From contig NZ_MSLT01000012.1 of assembly GCF_002149925.1 (NCBI RefSeq), positions 186,001 through 250,000 of the forward strand: 64,000 nt of DNA, read 5' to 3'. The position numbers and the translations under genes were made by a program. Of this stretch, positions 17,610-26,336 are shown in pieces. A model generated the notes under the pieces. The model saw nothing but the letters and a program-made list of their open reading frames with translations. It was not told where the DNA came from and ran no database searches. The stretch is from Thioflexithrix psekupsensis. GTDB taxonomy: Bacteria; Pseudomonadota; Gammaproteobacteria; Beggiatoales; Beggiatoaceae. Positions within the stretch are counted from its first letter, which is position 1, and the number at the start of each line of letters is the position of its first letter.

Positions 17610-18746
17610 TTATAAATTGCCTAAAATAGCCCGTTTCACCGCATCTAATTCAGCAGGAATGGTTAAAACAGGACGAGTGCTTTGTTTGATGGCGGTGTCG
17701 GGGTCTTTCAAACCGTGTCCTGTGAGCGTACACACGACGGTGCTGCCTTCGGGAATGCGTCCGCGTTCGATGTCGCGTAGCGCACCAGAAACCGATGTGG
17801 CCGAGGCGGGTTCACAAAAAATCCCTTCTTTTTCGGCCAATAATTTTTGTGCGGCTAAAATTTCAGCATCGCTACACTCGTCAAACCAACCGTTAGACTC
17901 TTCTTGTACACGCCATGCTTGTCCCCAACTTTGGGGGTGGCCGATGCGAATGGCCGTAGCCACAGTTTCTGGATTATCCACCATTGCACCGCGCAAAAAT
18001 GGCGCAGAACCGCTGGCTTGATACCCTACCATTTTGGGACGGTTGCCCGTGATTCCACCACCAAAACGACAATGACCTTCACAAAAAGCACAGGCGTGTG
18101 TAACAATTTCGTCATCCCGACGAGAGTATTCGCAATACCCAATCCAATGTGCTGTAATATTTCCTGCATTCCCCACAGGCAAACAATGGTAATCTGGCGC
18201 ACGCCCTAACTCTTCTACAATTTCAAACGCGGCCGTTTTTTGTCCTTGTAAACGATAAGGATTAATCGAATTCACAATAGTAACAGGAGCTTCTTCGGCC
18301 ACTTCTTTAACCAATTTCATACCCGCATCAAAATTGCCTTGCACTTGTAAAACAATAGAACCGTGCATCATGGCTTGTGCCAATTTGCCTTGTGCGATTT
18401 TTCCTTCTGGAATCAAGACAAAAGCCGTGATTCCTGCTCGTGCCGCATAAGCAGCCGCCGCGGCTGAAGTATTTCCAGTTGAAGCACAAATAATGGCACG
18501 ACTGCCTTCTTCCACCGCTTTGGTGACCGCCATTGTCATACCGCGATCTTTAAACGATCCCGTGGGGTTGAGTCCTTCATATTTCACGTAAATATCTACT
18601 TCTTTGCCCAACATTTTGGGAATGTGGTGCAAGCGAATCAGCGGCGTGTTGCCTTCTCCTAAACTAATAATACGAGTATCGTCGTGAATCGGTAAACGAT
18701 CTCGATACCGATCAATTAATCCCGTATAACGTTGGCGAAAAGTCAT
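17610..18746 (-). CDS. thrC: Threonine synthase with a cysteine-cluster insertion
   Basis: PLP enzyme converting O-phosphohomoserine to threonine; 378 residues. LGEGNTPL and NPTGSFKDRG are visible, with the PLP lysine at K66, followed by the ICASTGNTSAAAAAYAARAG segment in two blocks. Between the cofactor-binding region and the KMVGYQASG strand there is an extra loop with C205, C219, C222, H225 and C226 (HACAFCEGHC), not part of the family as I know it; it looks like a metal or Fe-S site. hom lies far away at 54974. AAGGAA precedes the ATG. It diverges from the aldolase gene. Confidence 0.93.
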   Translation of the reverse strand: MTFRQRYTGLIDRYRDRLPIHDDTRIISLGEGNTPLIRLHHIPKMLGKEVDIYVKYEGLNPTGSFKDRGMTMAVTKAVEEGSRAIICASTGNTSAAAAAYAARAGITAFVLIPEGKIAQGKLAQAMMHGSIVLQVQGNFDAGMKLVKEVAEEAPVTIVNSINPYRLQGQKTAAFEIVEELGRAPDYHCLPVGNAGNITAHWIGYCEYSRRDDEIVTHACAFCEGHCRFGGGITGNRPKMVGYQASGSAPFLRGAMVDNPETVATAIRIGHPQSWGQAWRVQEESNGWFDECSDAEILAAQKLLAEKEGIFCEPASATSVSGALRDIERGRIPEGSTVVCTLTGHGLKDPDTAIKQSTRPVLTIPAELDAVKRAILGNL

Positions 18747-18977
18747 TCTTCATAGTTCCTTCGGTTTGTAATATTAAAAAAAGCCCAACCCTTGACAATG
18801 TCGCATAAGACACCATTAATCCGTCGAGGCGGCCATGAAAATCAGGTGAAAAAAAGCCTGATTCGCTTTACACTAGACCTGTTTTTAAGGTCAAATCTTG
18901 AATGAAGATTAAAAAAATTCATGCGTGCGTTTTATTATGACGCGATTATTGCAAATTCCAACAAAGGAGTCTTTTTT

Positions 18978-20030
18978 ATGACGGATATTATGCAACTGCT
19001 GGGTCAAGAAGCGGAATCATTGTTAGATTATCAATGTAAAGCCATTCCCAAAGAGCAGCTTCATTTACCTAATCCTCATTTTGTGGATCAAACCTTCAGC
19101 AGTCATAACCGTAAACCCACCGTTTTACGTAATTTGCAAACCTTATTTAATCACGGTCGTTTAGCGGGAACGGGTTATTTGTCCATTTTACCTGTGGATC
19201 AGGGGATTGAACACTCAGCAGGGGCATCTTTTGCGCCCAATCCGATTTATTTTGATCCTGAAAACATTGTGAAGTTGGCGATAGAGGGGGGATGTAATGC
19301 GGTGGCTTCGACGTTGGGCGGGTTAAGTTCGGTGTCGCGTCGTTATGCCCATAAAATCCCGTTTTTGGTCAAGTTAAATCACAATGAAATTTTATCGTAT
19401 CCCACAACTTATGATCAAACCTTCTATGCTACCGTAGAACAAGCCTTTGATATGGGTGCGGTGGCGGTGGGGGCGACGATTTATTTTGGTTCTCCCGAAT
19501 CGCGGCGACAAATCACTGAAGTGATGGAAGCGTTTAAGCGGGCGCATGATTTGGGGATGGTGACAGTATTATGGGCTTATACTCGTAATAATGCTTTTAA
19601 AAAGGACGGCGTAGATTATCATGTTTCTGCCGATTTAACGGGTCAAGCCAATCATATTGCCGTGACCATTGAAGCGGATATTGTCAAGCAAAAGATGGCT
19701 GAAAATAATGGCGGTTATAACGCGATTAATTTTGGCAAAACTCACCCCAAAGTCTATAGCGAATTAACGACGGATCATCCCATTGATTTGGTGCGTTATC
19801 AAGTGGCGAATTGTTATATGGGGCGAGTGGGCATGATTAATTCTGGCGGCGAGTCAAAAGGCAGTGGCGATTTAGCCCAAGCCGTGCGCACTGCGGTGAT
19901 TAATAAGCGTGCAGGCGGTATGGGTCTGATTTCCGGCCGCAAAGCCTTCCAACGCCCAATGAAAGACGGTGTAGCGATTCTAAACGCGATTCAAGACGTG
20001 TATTTGTCTAAATCTGTGACCATTGCGTAA
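18978..20030 (+). CDS. fbaB: Class I fructose-bisphosphate aldolase (FbaB/DhnA type)
   Basis: Cleaves fructose-1,6-bisphosphate by a Schiff-base mechanism; 350 residues. LPVDQGIEH and the strand [10 protein letters not shown] are typical of the archaeal/bacterial class I DhnA-like group. The start is placed at 18978 because AAAGGAG precedes it; the longer frame from 18921 has no ribosome-binding site. With ppdK nearby it supports glycolysis/gluconeogenesis or a Calvin-type carbon cycle. It is divergent from thrC. Confidence 0.92.
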   Translation: MTDIMQLLGQEAESLLDYQCKAIPKEQLHLPNPHFVDQTFSSHNRKPTVLRNLQTLFNHGRLAGTGYLSILPVDQGIEHSAGASFAPNPIYFDPENIVKLAIEGGCNAVASTLGGLSSVSRRYAHKIPFLVKLNHNEILSYPTTYDQTFYATVEQAFDMGAVAVGATIYFGSPESRRQITEVMEAFKRAHDLGMVTVLWAYTRNNAFKKDGVDYHVSADLTGQANHIAVTIEADIVKQKMAENNGGYNAINFGKTHPKVYSELTTDHPIDLVRYQVANCYMGRVGMINSGGESKGSGDLAQAVRTAVINKRAGGMGLISGRKAFQRPMKDGVAILNAIQDVYLSKSVTIA

Positions 20031-20187
20031 TTGGTTTTAAAACTCAGGCTGTGCTTTTTGGGGCGGCCTGGGGTTTGATATGTTGTGGGAGAAGGGTACA
20101 GCCGATGTGAATATTGAAATTATTTCACGAATTGATGATAATCTTCAGAGAAATATTTGGAGATTAGTGATTGTCATTGATAAGGCG

Positions 20188-20219
20188 AAAAGCGCGCTTT
20201 TTTGGGCGCGCTTTGATTG
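20188..20219. terminator. Bidirectional hairpin between fbaB and the converging operon
   Basis: Stem AAAGCGCGC/GCGCGCTTT around a T-rich loop, about 160 bp after fbaB and just before the end of the converging gene at 20235. The symmetrical position between two convergent units suggests a shared terminator. Confidence 0.55.
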
Positions 20220-20234
20220 GATTGTTTATTTTAT

Positions 20235-21023
20235 TCATTCAAAATAATGCTGCACGATTGCCATCACAGGCCAATAAAAGAAAAACAAAGAAATGAATGA
20301 CCAAAGCACTATATATACTACTGATATTTTTTTCTCTTTATGGCAAAGCTGAATGATTTCCGTATCTAATTCTTTCGTATTGGGATCGAAGATGAGGGAG
20401 GGATAATAAAGCGCATGCGTGGGAGTAAGGCAAAATTTACGGGTTTCTTTCTGTATCAATTGCCCGTAAACCGTTAAAGTTGTTTCTGCGTTAAAAATAG
20501 CTTCTATCAAGTGATATTTGCTATAACGAGCATCCGCTTTTTCTTGACAATATTCAGGACATTTTTCTTGTTCCTTATGCTCAAGATAAACAGACACATG
20601 ACCTTCTTTATAAAAAGAACTCAGGTCAATTTCTAATTCAAGATCATTGTCCTTACTTTTTAAGTAAATAACAGGAGCAGATTGCGCTTCAAAAATAGTT
20701 TTTTTATGGGTTTTCATTCCCTTATTTGGTTTCTTCTCTTTACTTTCCCATTGTGCAATGACTTGGGATTGAAAAAAAAGACCATTCATACCAAATAAAG
20801 GTGAAGTAGATAATGTATTTTTACCGCTTAATCGCCCAGAAAACAGCACATAACAATCAACATATTCAGGGCTGGCAATGGGAGCGTTTTTTAAATGGGT
20901 TAAAATAAAATGATGCGTTTTAATAACCCGATAATTCTTTGTTATCGCCCTCAAATAAATGAGGGCAATAACGGATATTATTATAACAGACGGCGCAACA
21001 ACGGCAAATGAATAACTATCCAT
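20235..21023 (-). CDS. Membrane protein resembling GIDE-domain proteins
   Basis: A 262-residue protein. The start is taken at 21023 (MDSYSFAVVAP), giving a normal N-terminal transmembrane helix at about residues 5-25; the longer frame upstream is only the shifted reading of the Asn repeat. A second pair of hydrophobic segments lies at the C-terminus. The middle part (FSGRLSGKNTLSTSPLFG and later TPTHALYYPSLIFDP) is reminiscent of GIDE/MUL1-like domains in bacterial membrane proteins, without a RING. It overlaps the end of the poly-Asn protein gene by 8 bp and so is the third member of a coupled unit with the radical SAM gene. Function unknown. Confidence 0.6.
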   Translation of the reverse strand: MDSYSFAVVAPSVIIISVIALIYLRAITKNYRVIKTHHFILTHLKNAPIASPEYVDCYVLFSGRLSGKNTLSTSPLFGMNGLFFQSQVIAQWESKEKKPNKGMKTHKKTIFEAQSAPVIYLKSKDNDLELEIDLSSFYKEGHVSVYLEHKEQEKCPEYCQEKADARYSKYHLIEAIFNAETTLTVYGQLIQKETRKFCLTPTHALYYPSLIFDPNTKELDTEIIQLCHKEKKISVVYIVLWSFISLFFFYWPVMAIVQHYFE

Positions 21024-21456
21024 TGTTATTATTACCGTTATTATTGTTGTTGTTATTATTATTACTGCTGTCTGCCTCAACTCCAAAAAAGAAAGAAAAA
21101 CCCACTGTTGCAGCAACCCCTGTTGCGACTGGCGAAAATGTGCCAGCCACCGCCGCAGGCGTTCTGGCTGCGCCCAGATAATATTCTGGGTCTAAGGTAC
21201 TGATTTTGCGCCCATCAAAACGCAAATAATCCGCTTTAGCATATTGATCCGCCGTGTTTTCTATGGTGCTGACTTGGTCGGCAATAAAAAAATACAGCGA
21301 AGAATGTCTAAACAGCACATAAGCCAATTGTCCATTTTCGCTTAAATGGCGAATAATCTTGTCTTTTAACACATCACGTGCCGTTTTTAAAGCCAACAAT
21401 CCTAAAAATAAATCCGTTTTCTTTTCTAAAACAGAATATTCAATTGCTTGTGTCAT
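21016..21456 (-). CDS. Small protein with C-terminal poly-Asn tail, candidate substrate of the adjacent radical SAM protein
   Basis: A 146-residue protein, unrecognised. AGGAG before the ATG at 21456 fixes the start, which overlaps the radical SAM gene by 17 bp. Residues 1-100 are leader-like and polar. Then comes a Gly/Ala/Thr/Val segment (TPAAVAGTFSPVATGVAATV), FSFFFG, and a tail of almost pure Asn with two Gly (NNNNNNNNNGNNNNG). The tail is coded by an AAT/AAC trinucleotide repeat at about 21016-21056, which should be prone to length change. A low-complexity C-terminal core after a conserved leader next to a SPASM enzyme is the layout of many ribosomally made modified peptides; that role is inference. 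Confidence 0.6.
   Translation of the reverse strand: MTQAIEYSVLEKKTDLFLGLLALKTARDVLKDKIIRHLSENGQLAYVLFRHSSLYFFIADQVSTIENTADQYAKADYLRFDGRKISTLDPEYYLGAARTPAAVAGTFSPVATGVAATVGFSFFFGVEADSSNNNNNNNNNGNNNNG
21017..21056. repeat. AAT/AAC trinucleotide microsatellite coding poly-Asn
   Basis: On the minus strand, repeated AAT and AAC codons with two GGT/GGC-type interruptions at the very end of the small protein gene, overlapping the start region of the next gene. Mixed use of the two codons suggests either selection at protein level or old slippage. Confidence 0.7.
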
Positions 21457-23251
21457 GAGAAGTCTCCTGCCAAAAAAACTCAAGGTTTTGAAAAGGTAAA
21501 TTAATTGCCTGAATATGATAAAACGCATTTTTCTTGTGTTTAAGATAATGGTAATCACGCAGGGCTTTGGTGGTAATAAACAAGTTATTCTTAATGTCTG
21601 GTAAATAAAAATGAGCGTGTAATTTTAAAATAGGCGCAATATCAATAATCCAATAATTACCTTCCACTGTTGCATGTTTAATGCACGATGAATAATGTAA
21701 AAGATAATCAAAAATATGCTCTTGTTTTTGTCGTTTTTCATCGCCATAAATGACTGTGGTGTTTCTCAATAACATAAGATGTAAATGGTTATTGATTATA
21801 TCATCTGTCGCAAGAGTAAACGTGTCTTGATGAATGCCTAAATAAATTTCGCTATTGACATCTAAAAACTCCATGTCATATTCCGTTTTTAAAATAGCCG
21901 ATTGCAAATAATAACGGCTATGATCAATCTGCAAAAAGAATAAATCATCACGGTATAAATCTCGCAGAATCGGATCGTTATCAATTAATGCGGCTAAACT
22001 GTTTTCAGGCGCAATAATTTCTGGCGTAAAAACTTGGGTTTTCTTGCGATGAATCACTGATAATTGTTTTAAATTATTTCGCAATAAAAAACGCTGCACA
22101 TAAATCGCCACTCGATCCGCTGGCCACGGTGGGTATTTATCGGCTGCATCTTGATACATGACTTTTTGCAATTCGCAGGTGTAACTTTTCTTTAATTGGG
22201 TTTCATCTCGCACAAAAGTACAACCTGAATGGCAGTAAGCAATATAAGCGCATTGTTGGCATTCTGCATCAATATCTAAACGGTTTTCGTTGCGTTCAAT
22301 GACTTTCCAACCATTGTTAATAATATCTTCAATATCATCAGTAAAAATATTGCCATAACGATAGTGAAGCGAAGATTGCCCCCTAGGGCAAGAATAAACA
22401 TCACCATTGGCTTGTAACAAAAAGAATTTATTGCCACAATTAGGCGCGGAACAACAATATTCGGGTGTGAATTCTTTAAACCATTCTTGATAAAAAGCCT
22501 GTTCTAATGGCGTGTGAAGAAAAGCCTTTTTAATGGCTTGATAAAATTCCACTTGTTGCGCGGGCGTTAGCATTTCTGTCCCTGCTATTTTCGCGGCAAA
22601 TTTATCTTTATTTTGCGCAGAATCAAAACCAAACATAACATTAAATCGGCTCATGTCTAAACCAATTTCATCATGAAGATAATGAATATCCGCAATAAAT
22701 GCGTCTATTGCATGGAAATGTGCTTGAGTTACTACGCAAGAAATCTTTTTACGATAGGGATATTGTGCCAATCGTTTTAATTGCATTAATATCTGAGGTA
22801 ATGTGCTGCGATTTTTCTTATCACGACGGTATTGTTCATGTAATTGCAAGGGCAAATCTACACTGCCACTGATAGAAACTTGATGCTTTAAAAAAATATC
22901 GTAATGTTTATCAAATTGTAATAAATTAGTTTTTACATGAACAGGACTTATTTTAAAACCTAATTGTTGAATATCAGCGCGATATTTTTCATAATGTCCA
23001 GCGGCAATACTGAATAATTGATCTAAAATTGTACTGGGTAAAGTAGTGACTTCGCCACCGTGAAAAGATAAATTAAAAGGTAAATAGCCATTGGTTAATA
23101 ATTTTTCTAATGCGACATCTAATATGTTTAATACTTGTGCGCTATCAATGGGCTGCTCGGTTAATTGTCCCAAATAGCAATAGTGACATCCCATATTGCA
23201 AAAAATAGTGGGTACATAAAGCAAATGTATGGGTTTTCTTACCGCTAACAT
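21440..23251 (-). CDS. Radical SAM protein with SPASM-type second cluster domain, peptide-modifying type
   Basis: A 603-residue protein. The radical SAM motif C18-X3-C22-X2-C25 (FCNMGCHYCY) sits near the N-terminus, and FNLSFHGGEVTTLP is the usual glycine-rich SAM-contact strand. A SPASM-type cysteine set spans about residues 267-365 (CCSAPNCG, YSCPRG, CQQCAYIAYCHSGC, TCEL). About 220 further residues form a C-terminal domain I do not recognise; it might bind substrate. SPASM proteins include sulfatase-maturing enzymes and peptide cyclases or epimerases; no sulfatase is nearby, while a small protein with a low-complexity tail overlaps the 3' end. It diverges from the DUF58 gene. Confidence 0.88.
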   Translation of the reverse strand: MLAVRKPIHLLYVPTIFCNMGCHYCYLGQLTEQPIDSAQVLNILDVALEKLLTNGYLPFNLSFHGGEVTTLPSTILDQLFSIAAGHYEKYRADIQQLGFKISPVHVKTNLLQFDKHYDIFLKHQVSISGSVDLPLQLHEQYRRDKKNRSTLPQILMQLKRLAQYPYRKKISCVVTQAHFHAIDAFIADIHYLHDEIGLDMSRFNVMFGFDSAQNKDKFAAKIAGTEMLTPAQQVEFYQAIKKAFLHTPLEQAFYQEWFKEFTPEYCCSAPNCGNKFFLLQANGDVYSCPRGQSSLHYRYGNIFTDDIEDIINNGWKVIERNENRLDIDAECQQCAYIAYCHSGCTFVRDETQLKKSYTCELQKVMYQDAADKYPPWPADRVAIYVQRFLLRNNLKQLSVIHRKKTQVFTPEIIAPENSLAALIDNDPILRDLYRDDLFFLQIDHSRYYLQSAILKTEYDMEFLDVNSEIYLGIHQDTFTLATDDIINNHLHLMLLRNTTVIYGDEKRQKQEHIFDYLLHYSSCIKHATVEGNYWIIDIAPILKLHAHFYLPDIKNNLFITTKALRDYHYLKHKKNAFYHIQAINLPFQNLEFFWQETSHDTSN

Positions 23252-23387
23252 TGTTGATCCCCTGATAAGTTGTTATGATTCGACGCTTATTAAGAATTTT
23301 AGATGGAATTAAACCTTTTCTGCAAATCATTGCAACAGATTTTTTTTACCCCATGATGACAAGCGACTTTTAACAGGTGACAAAAAA

Positions 23388-24698
23388 TTGACGTTACGTC
23401 CTGCAAACACTTTACTTTATTTATTAATAATATGGTCGCTGCTGGCTTTATTGGTGGCATTCCAACCTTTTTTATTGCCATTATGGACAGTGAGTGGCGG
23501 AGTATTAGCGGTTATTGCAATTATTGATGCGTGGCAGGTTTATCGCTGCATTAACCCCCACATTACGCGAGAAGTGGCTAATTCTTTGGCTTTAAATGTA
23601 TGGAATGACGTGGAGTTACAATTAAGTAATTCTACGAAAATACCTTATTATTTTACTGTCTTTGATGATTATCCATTATATAGCACCACTCAAGGCCTGC
23701 CTTATCGCGGTCAATTACCTGCCAAATCAACGCTTGCTTTACGTTATCGTTTAAAACCTTATCGCCGCGGGGAAAGCGCATTTAAAGGCGTGCATTTGCG
23801 TGTGCATTCTAAATGGCATTGCTGGGAACATCGACGCTTTATTACGCTGAATAAAACTATTCGCATTTATCCTAATTTTAGCCTGATTAGTAAATATGCT
23901 TTATTGGCAACGGAAAATCGTTTGGGACAATTGGGTATCCGCAAGCGTCAACGACGCGGGGAAGGGCTTGATTTTCATCAATTACGCGAATATCAAGAAG
24001 GCGACGCATTAAGACAAATTGATTGGAAAGCCACCGCGCGTTATCGGCGTTTAATTTCACGCGAATATCAGGAAGAACGGGATCAGCAGATTGTGTTTTT
24101 AATTGATTGTGGACGGCGGATGTTGGCGCAGGATGATGAATTGTCTCATTTCGATCATACTTTAAATGCTATTTTGTTATTATCTTATGTGGCATTACGT
24201 CAAGGCGATGCCTTAGGATTAATGACATTTAGCGGTACTTCTCGCTGGTTTGCACCGCGAAAAGGAATGAACACTATTAATTTAATTTTAAATACGGTTT
24301 ATGATTTACAACCCTCAATACAAGCCAGTGATTATGTGGCCGCGGCGCAATCTTTAATGCAGCGACAACAACGCCGCGCTTTGGTGGTATTAATTTCTAA
24401 TTTACGCGATGAAGACAGCAGTGATTTAGAACCTACATTAGCTTTATTACGGCAAAAACATTTGGTGTTATTAGCGTCTTTGCAAGAGCAAATTTTAACG
24501 GAAGTATTAGAAAAACCCATTCAACGTTTTTCAGATGCCATTCGTTATGCGGCAACTCATGATTATTTGCAACAACGCCATCATGCGCATGAGCAGTTGG
24601 CACAAAAAGGAGTATTGTATGTCGATACGACACCCACACAGCTACCCATTCGCATGGTCAACCGTTATTTAGAAATTAAACGCAGTGGGCAATTATAG
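23388..24698 (+). CDS. DUF58 domain protein
   Basis: A 436-residue protein. Two transmembrane helices at residues about 8-50 are followed by a beta-rich extracytoplasmic-type domain and the DUF58 signature GEGLDFHQLREYQEGDALRQIDWKATAR (in two blocks near residues 203-230), then a von Willebrand A-like fold (VFLIDCGRRM). The start is a TTG at 23388 preceded by AGGTGA at good distance. DUF58 proteins normally travel with a MoxR AAA ATPase and VWA membrane proteins; none of these partners is adjacent here. Role unknown, possibly in envelope complex assembly. Confidence 0.85.
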   Translation: MTLRPANTLLYLLIIWSLLALLVAFQPFLLPLWTVSGGVLAVIAIIDAWQVYRCINPHITREVANSLALNVWNDVELQLSNSTKIPYYFTVFDDYPLYSTTQGLPYRGQLPAKSTLALRYRLKPYRRGESAFKGVHLRVHSKWHCWEHRRFITLNKTIRIYPNFSLISKYALLATENRLGQLGIRKRQRRGEGLDFHQLREYQEGDALRQIDWKATARYRRLISREYQEERDQQIVFLIDCGRRMLAQDDELSHFDHTLNAILLLSYVALRQGDALGLMTFSGTSRWFAPRKGMNTINLILNTVYDLQPSIQASDYVAAAQSLMQRQQRRALVVLISNLRDEDSSDLEPTLALLRQKHLVLLASLQEQILTEVLEKPIQRFSDAIRYAATHDYLQQRHHAHEQLAQKGVLYVDTTPTQLPIRMVNRYLEIKRSGQL

Positions 24699-24715
24699 CA
24701 ATCGTAAAACTTTAT

Positions 24716-25168
24716 TTATGCCGCATAATAAAGTGATTGTGGCACTTGGGTAGGGATTTTTTGCATTAATTCAAAACTGCGAAAAAATGCGCTGGCTAAA
24801 CGCGGAACATGCAGCATTTTACGATAATCGCCTTGCTCAAAAATTAATTCTTTATTCGCTAAAATATAACCCATTCGCTCTAAACGAAAACCTTCAGACA
24901 ACCACCGTTTCCACGTATCAGGACGCGCCCGCAAGTCCCAATCCAGCGGCTCTCCTTGATATAAGCGCGCTTCTTGCAAACAACTGTTATTGATAATAAC
25001 CACGCCTCTCGGTTGTGTGTTATCAATAAAACCATAAGCAATTGAAGCTGTAAATTCTTGATTGAATAACAGTCGATTAATTTCTGAATCATGAAGCCAA
25101 CATTCACCAAATGCGTGCATCCAAGGTTCAGAAAATAAAATTAATTCTGAAATGGCCATCATTATCAC
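24716..25168 (-). CDS. Hypothetical protein, possibly SCP2-like lipid carrier domain
   Basis: A 150-residue protein starting MIMMAISELILFSEPW, with alternating strands (ASIAYGFIDNTQPRGVVIIN) and a late helical part (MLHVPRLASAFFRSFELM). The layout is loosely like single-domain SCP2 sterol-carrier proteins, but I cannot confirm the family. It converges with the DUF58 gene and ends 17 bp from it. Confidence 0.5.
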   Translation of the reverse strand: MIMMAISELILFSEPWMHAFGECWLHDSEINRLLFNQEFTASIAYGFIDNTQPRGVVIINNSCLQEARLYQGEPLDWDLRARPDTWKRWLSEGFRLERMGYILANKELIFEQGDYRKMLHVPRLASAFFRSFELMQKIPTQVPQSLYYAA

Positions 25169-25501
25169 CTTTAAATTGTTATTTTCTATAACTGAAATAA
25201 TTTAATGGTTGAGCAAAAATGATGCCATTTGAAATAAGTGAATTGAGTTTGTGCGACACATCTCGCCCTCTCAATGCACAGTTTATGGGGGATGGGAAAA
25301 TAGTGGTTAATTTAGTGTTCTGTACCAAAATTAAGCCATGAACAAAAATAATTTGTCTGAAAATTAAAAAAAACTCCATCCATTCCGATTCAGACAAAAA
25401 TTTTTATGAATGGCTTAATTTTGGTATAGGTGCTTAAAACAAAAAATATTGCTATTATTTAACCACATTTTTATAAAACAATGAAGGGAGGATTTTTTTT
25501 A
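25169..25501. other. Intergenic region with a short MITE-like element
   Basis: No gene supported. It contains the 104-bp element at 25323-25426 and, at its end, GGGAGG before the start of the cbbY-like gene. Confidence 0.6.
25323..25426. repeat. Short 104-bp relative of the MITE-like family
   Basis: Both ends carry the right-end sequence of the 191-bp family: TACCAAAATTAAGCCAT and its exact complement, a perfect 17-bp terminal inverted repeat. The interior is shorter and diverged. The 2-bp flanks (TG and TA) do not match, so the insertion is old or recombined. Confidence 0.7.
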
Positions 25502-26269
25502 ATGACACATCGTTTATCCGCTTTAATTTTTGATGTCGATGGCACTTTGGCAGAAACAGAACGTGATGGGCATCGCGTGGCATTTAACGAGAGCTTTATG
25601 GCGCATTCGCTGAATTGGTTTTGGTCTGATGGATTATATGGCGAATTGTTGAAAATTACAGGCGGTAAAGAACGCCTTGCCCATTTTATTGAACATTACC
25701 AACCCGATATGCCTAATGGAATGCCTATAGAAACGCTTATTAATACCTTACATCAAGAGAAAAATAAGCGTTATCTGCAAATTTTACAAGCGGGTAAAAT
25801 TCCTTTGCGCCCTGGCGTGTTGCGTTTGCTTAATGCAGCCAGAAATTCGGGCGTAAAATTAGCCATTGCCACCACCACCACATTAGAAAATGTACATCAC
25901 TTATTAAGCTGCACCCTTTCTTCCGATGCCATAAACTGGTTTGACGTGATTGCCGCGGGAGACGTGGTGGCTGCTAAAAAACCTGCCCCTGACATTTATT
26001 TTTACGCCTTAGAAAAGTTGCAATTGCCCGCTAATGAATGCGTAGCTATCGAAGATTCTGCCAATGGATTGCAAGCGGCATTGCAAGCAGAATTGACAAC
26101 ACTCATTACGCTTAATGATTATACCGCTAATGAAAATTTTACCGGTGCCGCTTTGGTGGTGAATCAATTGGGTGAGCCTGATGCGCCTTGTCAAGCCATT
26201 GCAGGATCAATGGGAGGGAGTAATTGCGTTGATTTGGCACTATTTAATCGTTTAATCAATCGGGAATAA
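25502..26269 (+). CDS. cbbY: HAD-family sugar-phosphatase, CbbY-like
   Basis: A 255-residue HAD hydrolase. The catalytic motif DVDGTLAETE is at the N-terminus, followed by the CbbY-type cap (LYGELLKITGGKERLAHF), then ATTTT and IEDSANG. CbbY enzymes remove xylulose-1,5-bisphosphate, a misfire inhibitor of RuBisCO, and mark Calvin-cycle organisms; no RuBisCO gene is in the window. GGGAGG supports the ATG at 25502; the ATG at 25481 lacks a ribosome-binding site. Confidence 0.85.
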   Translation: MTHRLSALIFDVDGTLAETERDGHRVAFNESFMAHSLNWFWSDGLYGELLKITGGKERLAHFIEHYQPDMPNGMPIETLINTLHQEKNKRYLQILQAGKIPLRPGVLRLLNAARNSGVKLAIATTTTLENVHHLLSCTLSSDAINWFDVIAAGDVVAAKKPAPDIYFYALEKLQLPANECVAIEDSANGLQAALQAELTTLITLNDYTANENFTGAALVVNQLGEPDAPCQAIAGSMGGSNCVDLALFNRLINRE

Positions 26270-26336
26270 AAACGGCTTCCTGATTAACAAGGGGTGGAAA
26301 TGGGCGTTGATTTGAGTGCGATAAAATCGCTTACCG

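Noticed and set aside
18792-18820. Sigma-70 promoter with TTGACA and ATTAAT upstream of fbaB
   Set aside because: The -10 box lacks the critical first two bases.
25179-25397. Minus-strand frame of 72 codons
   Set aside because: Consists largely of the short MITE-like element and has no start signal.
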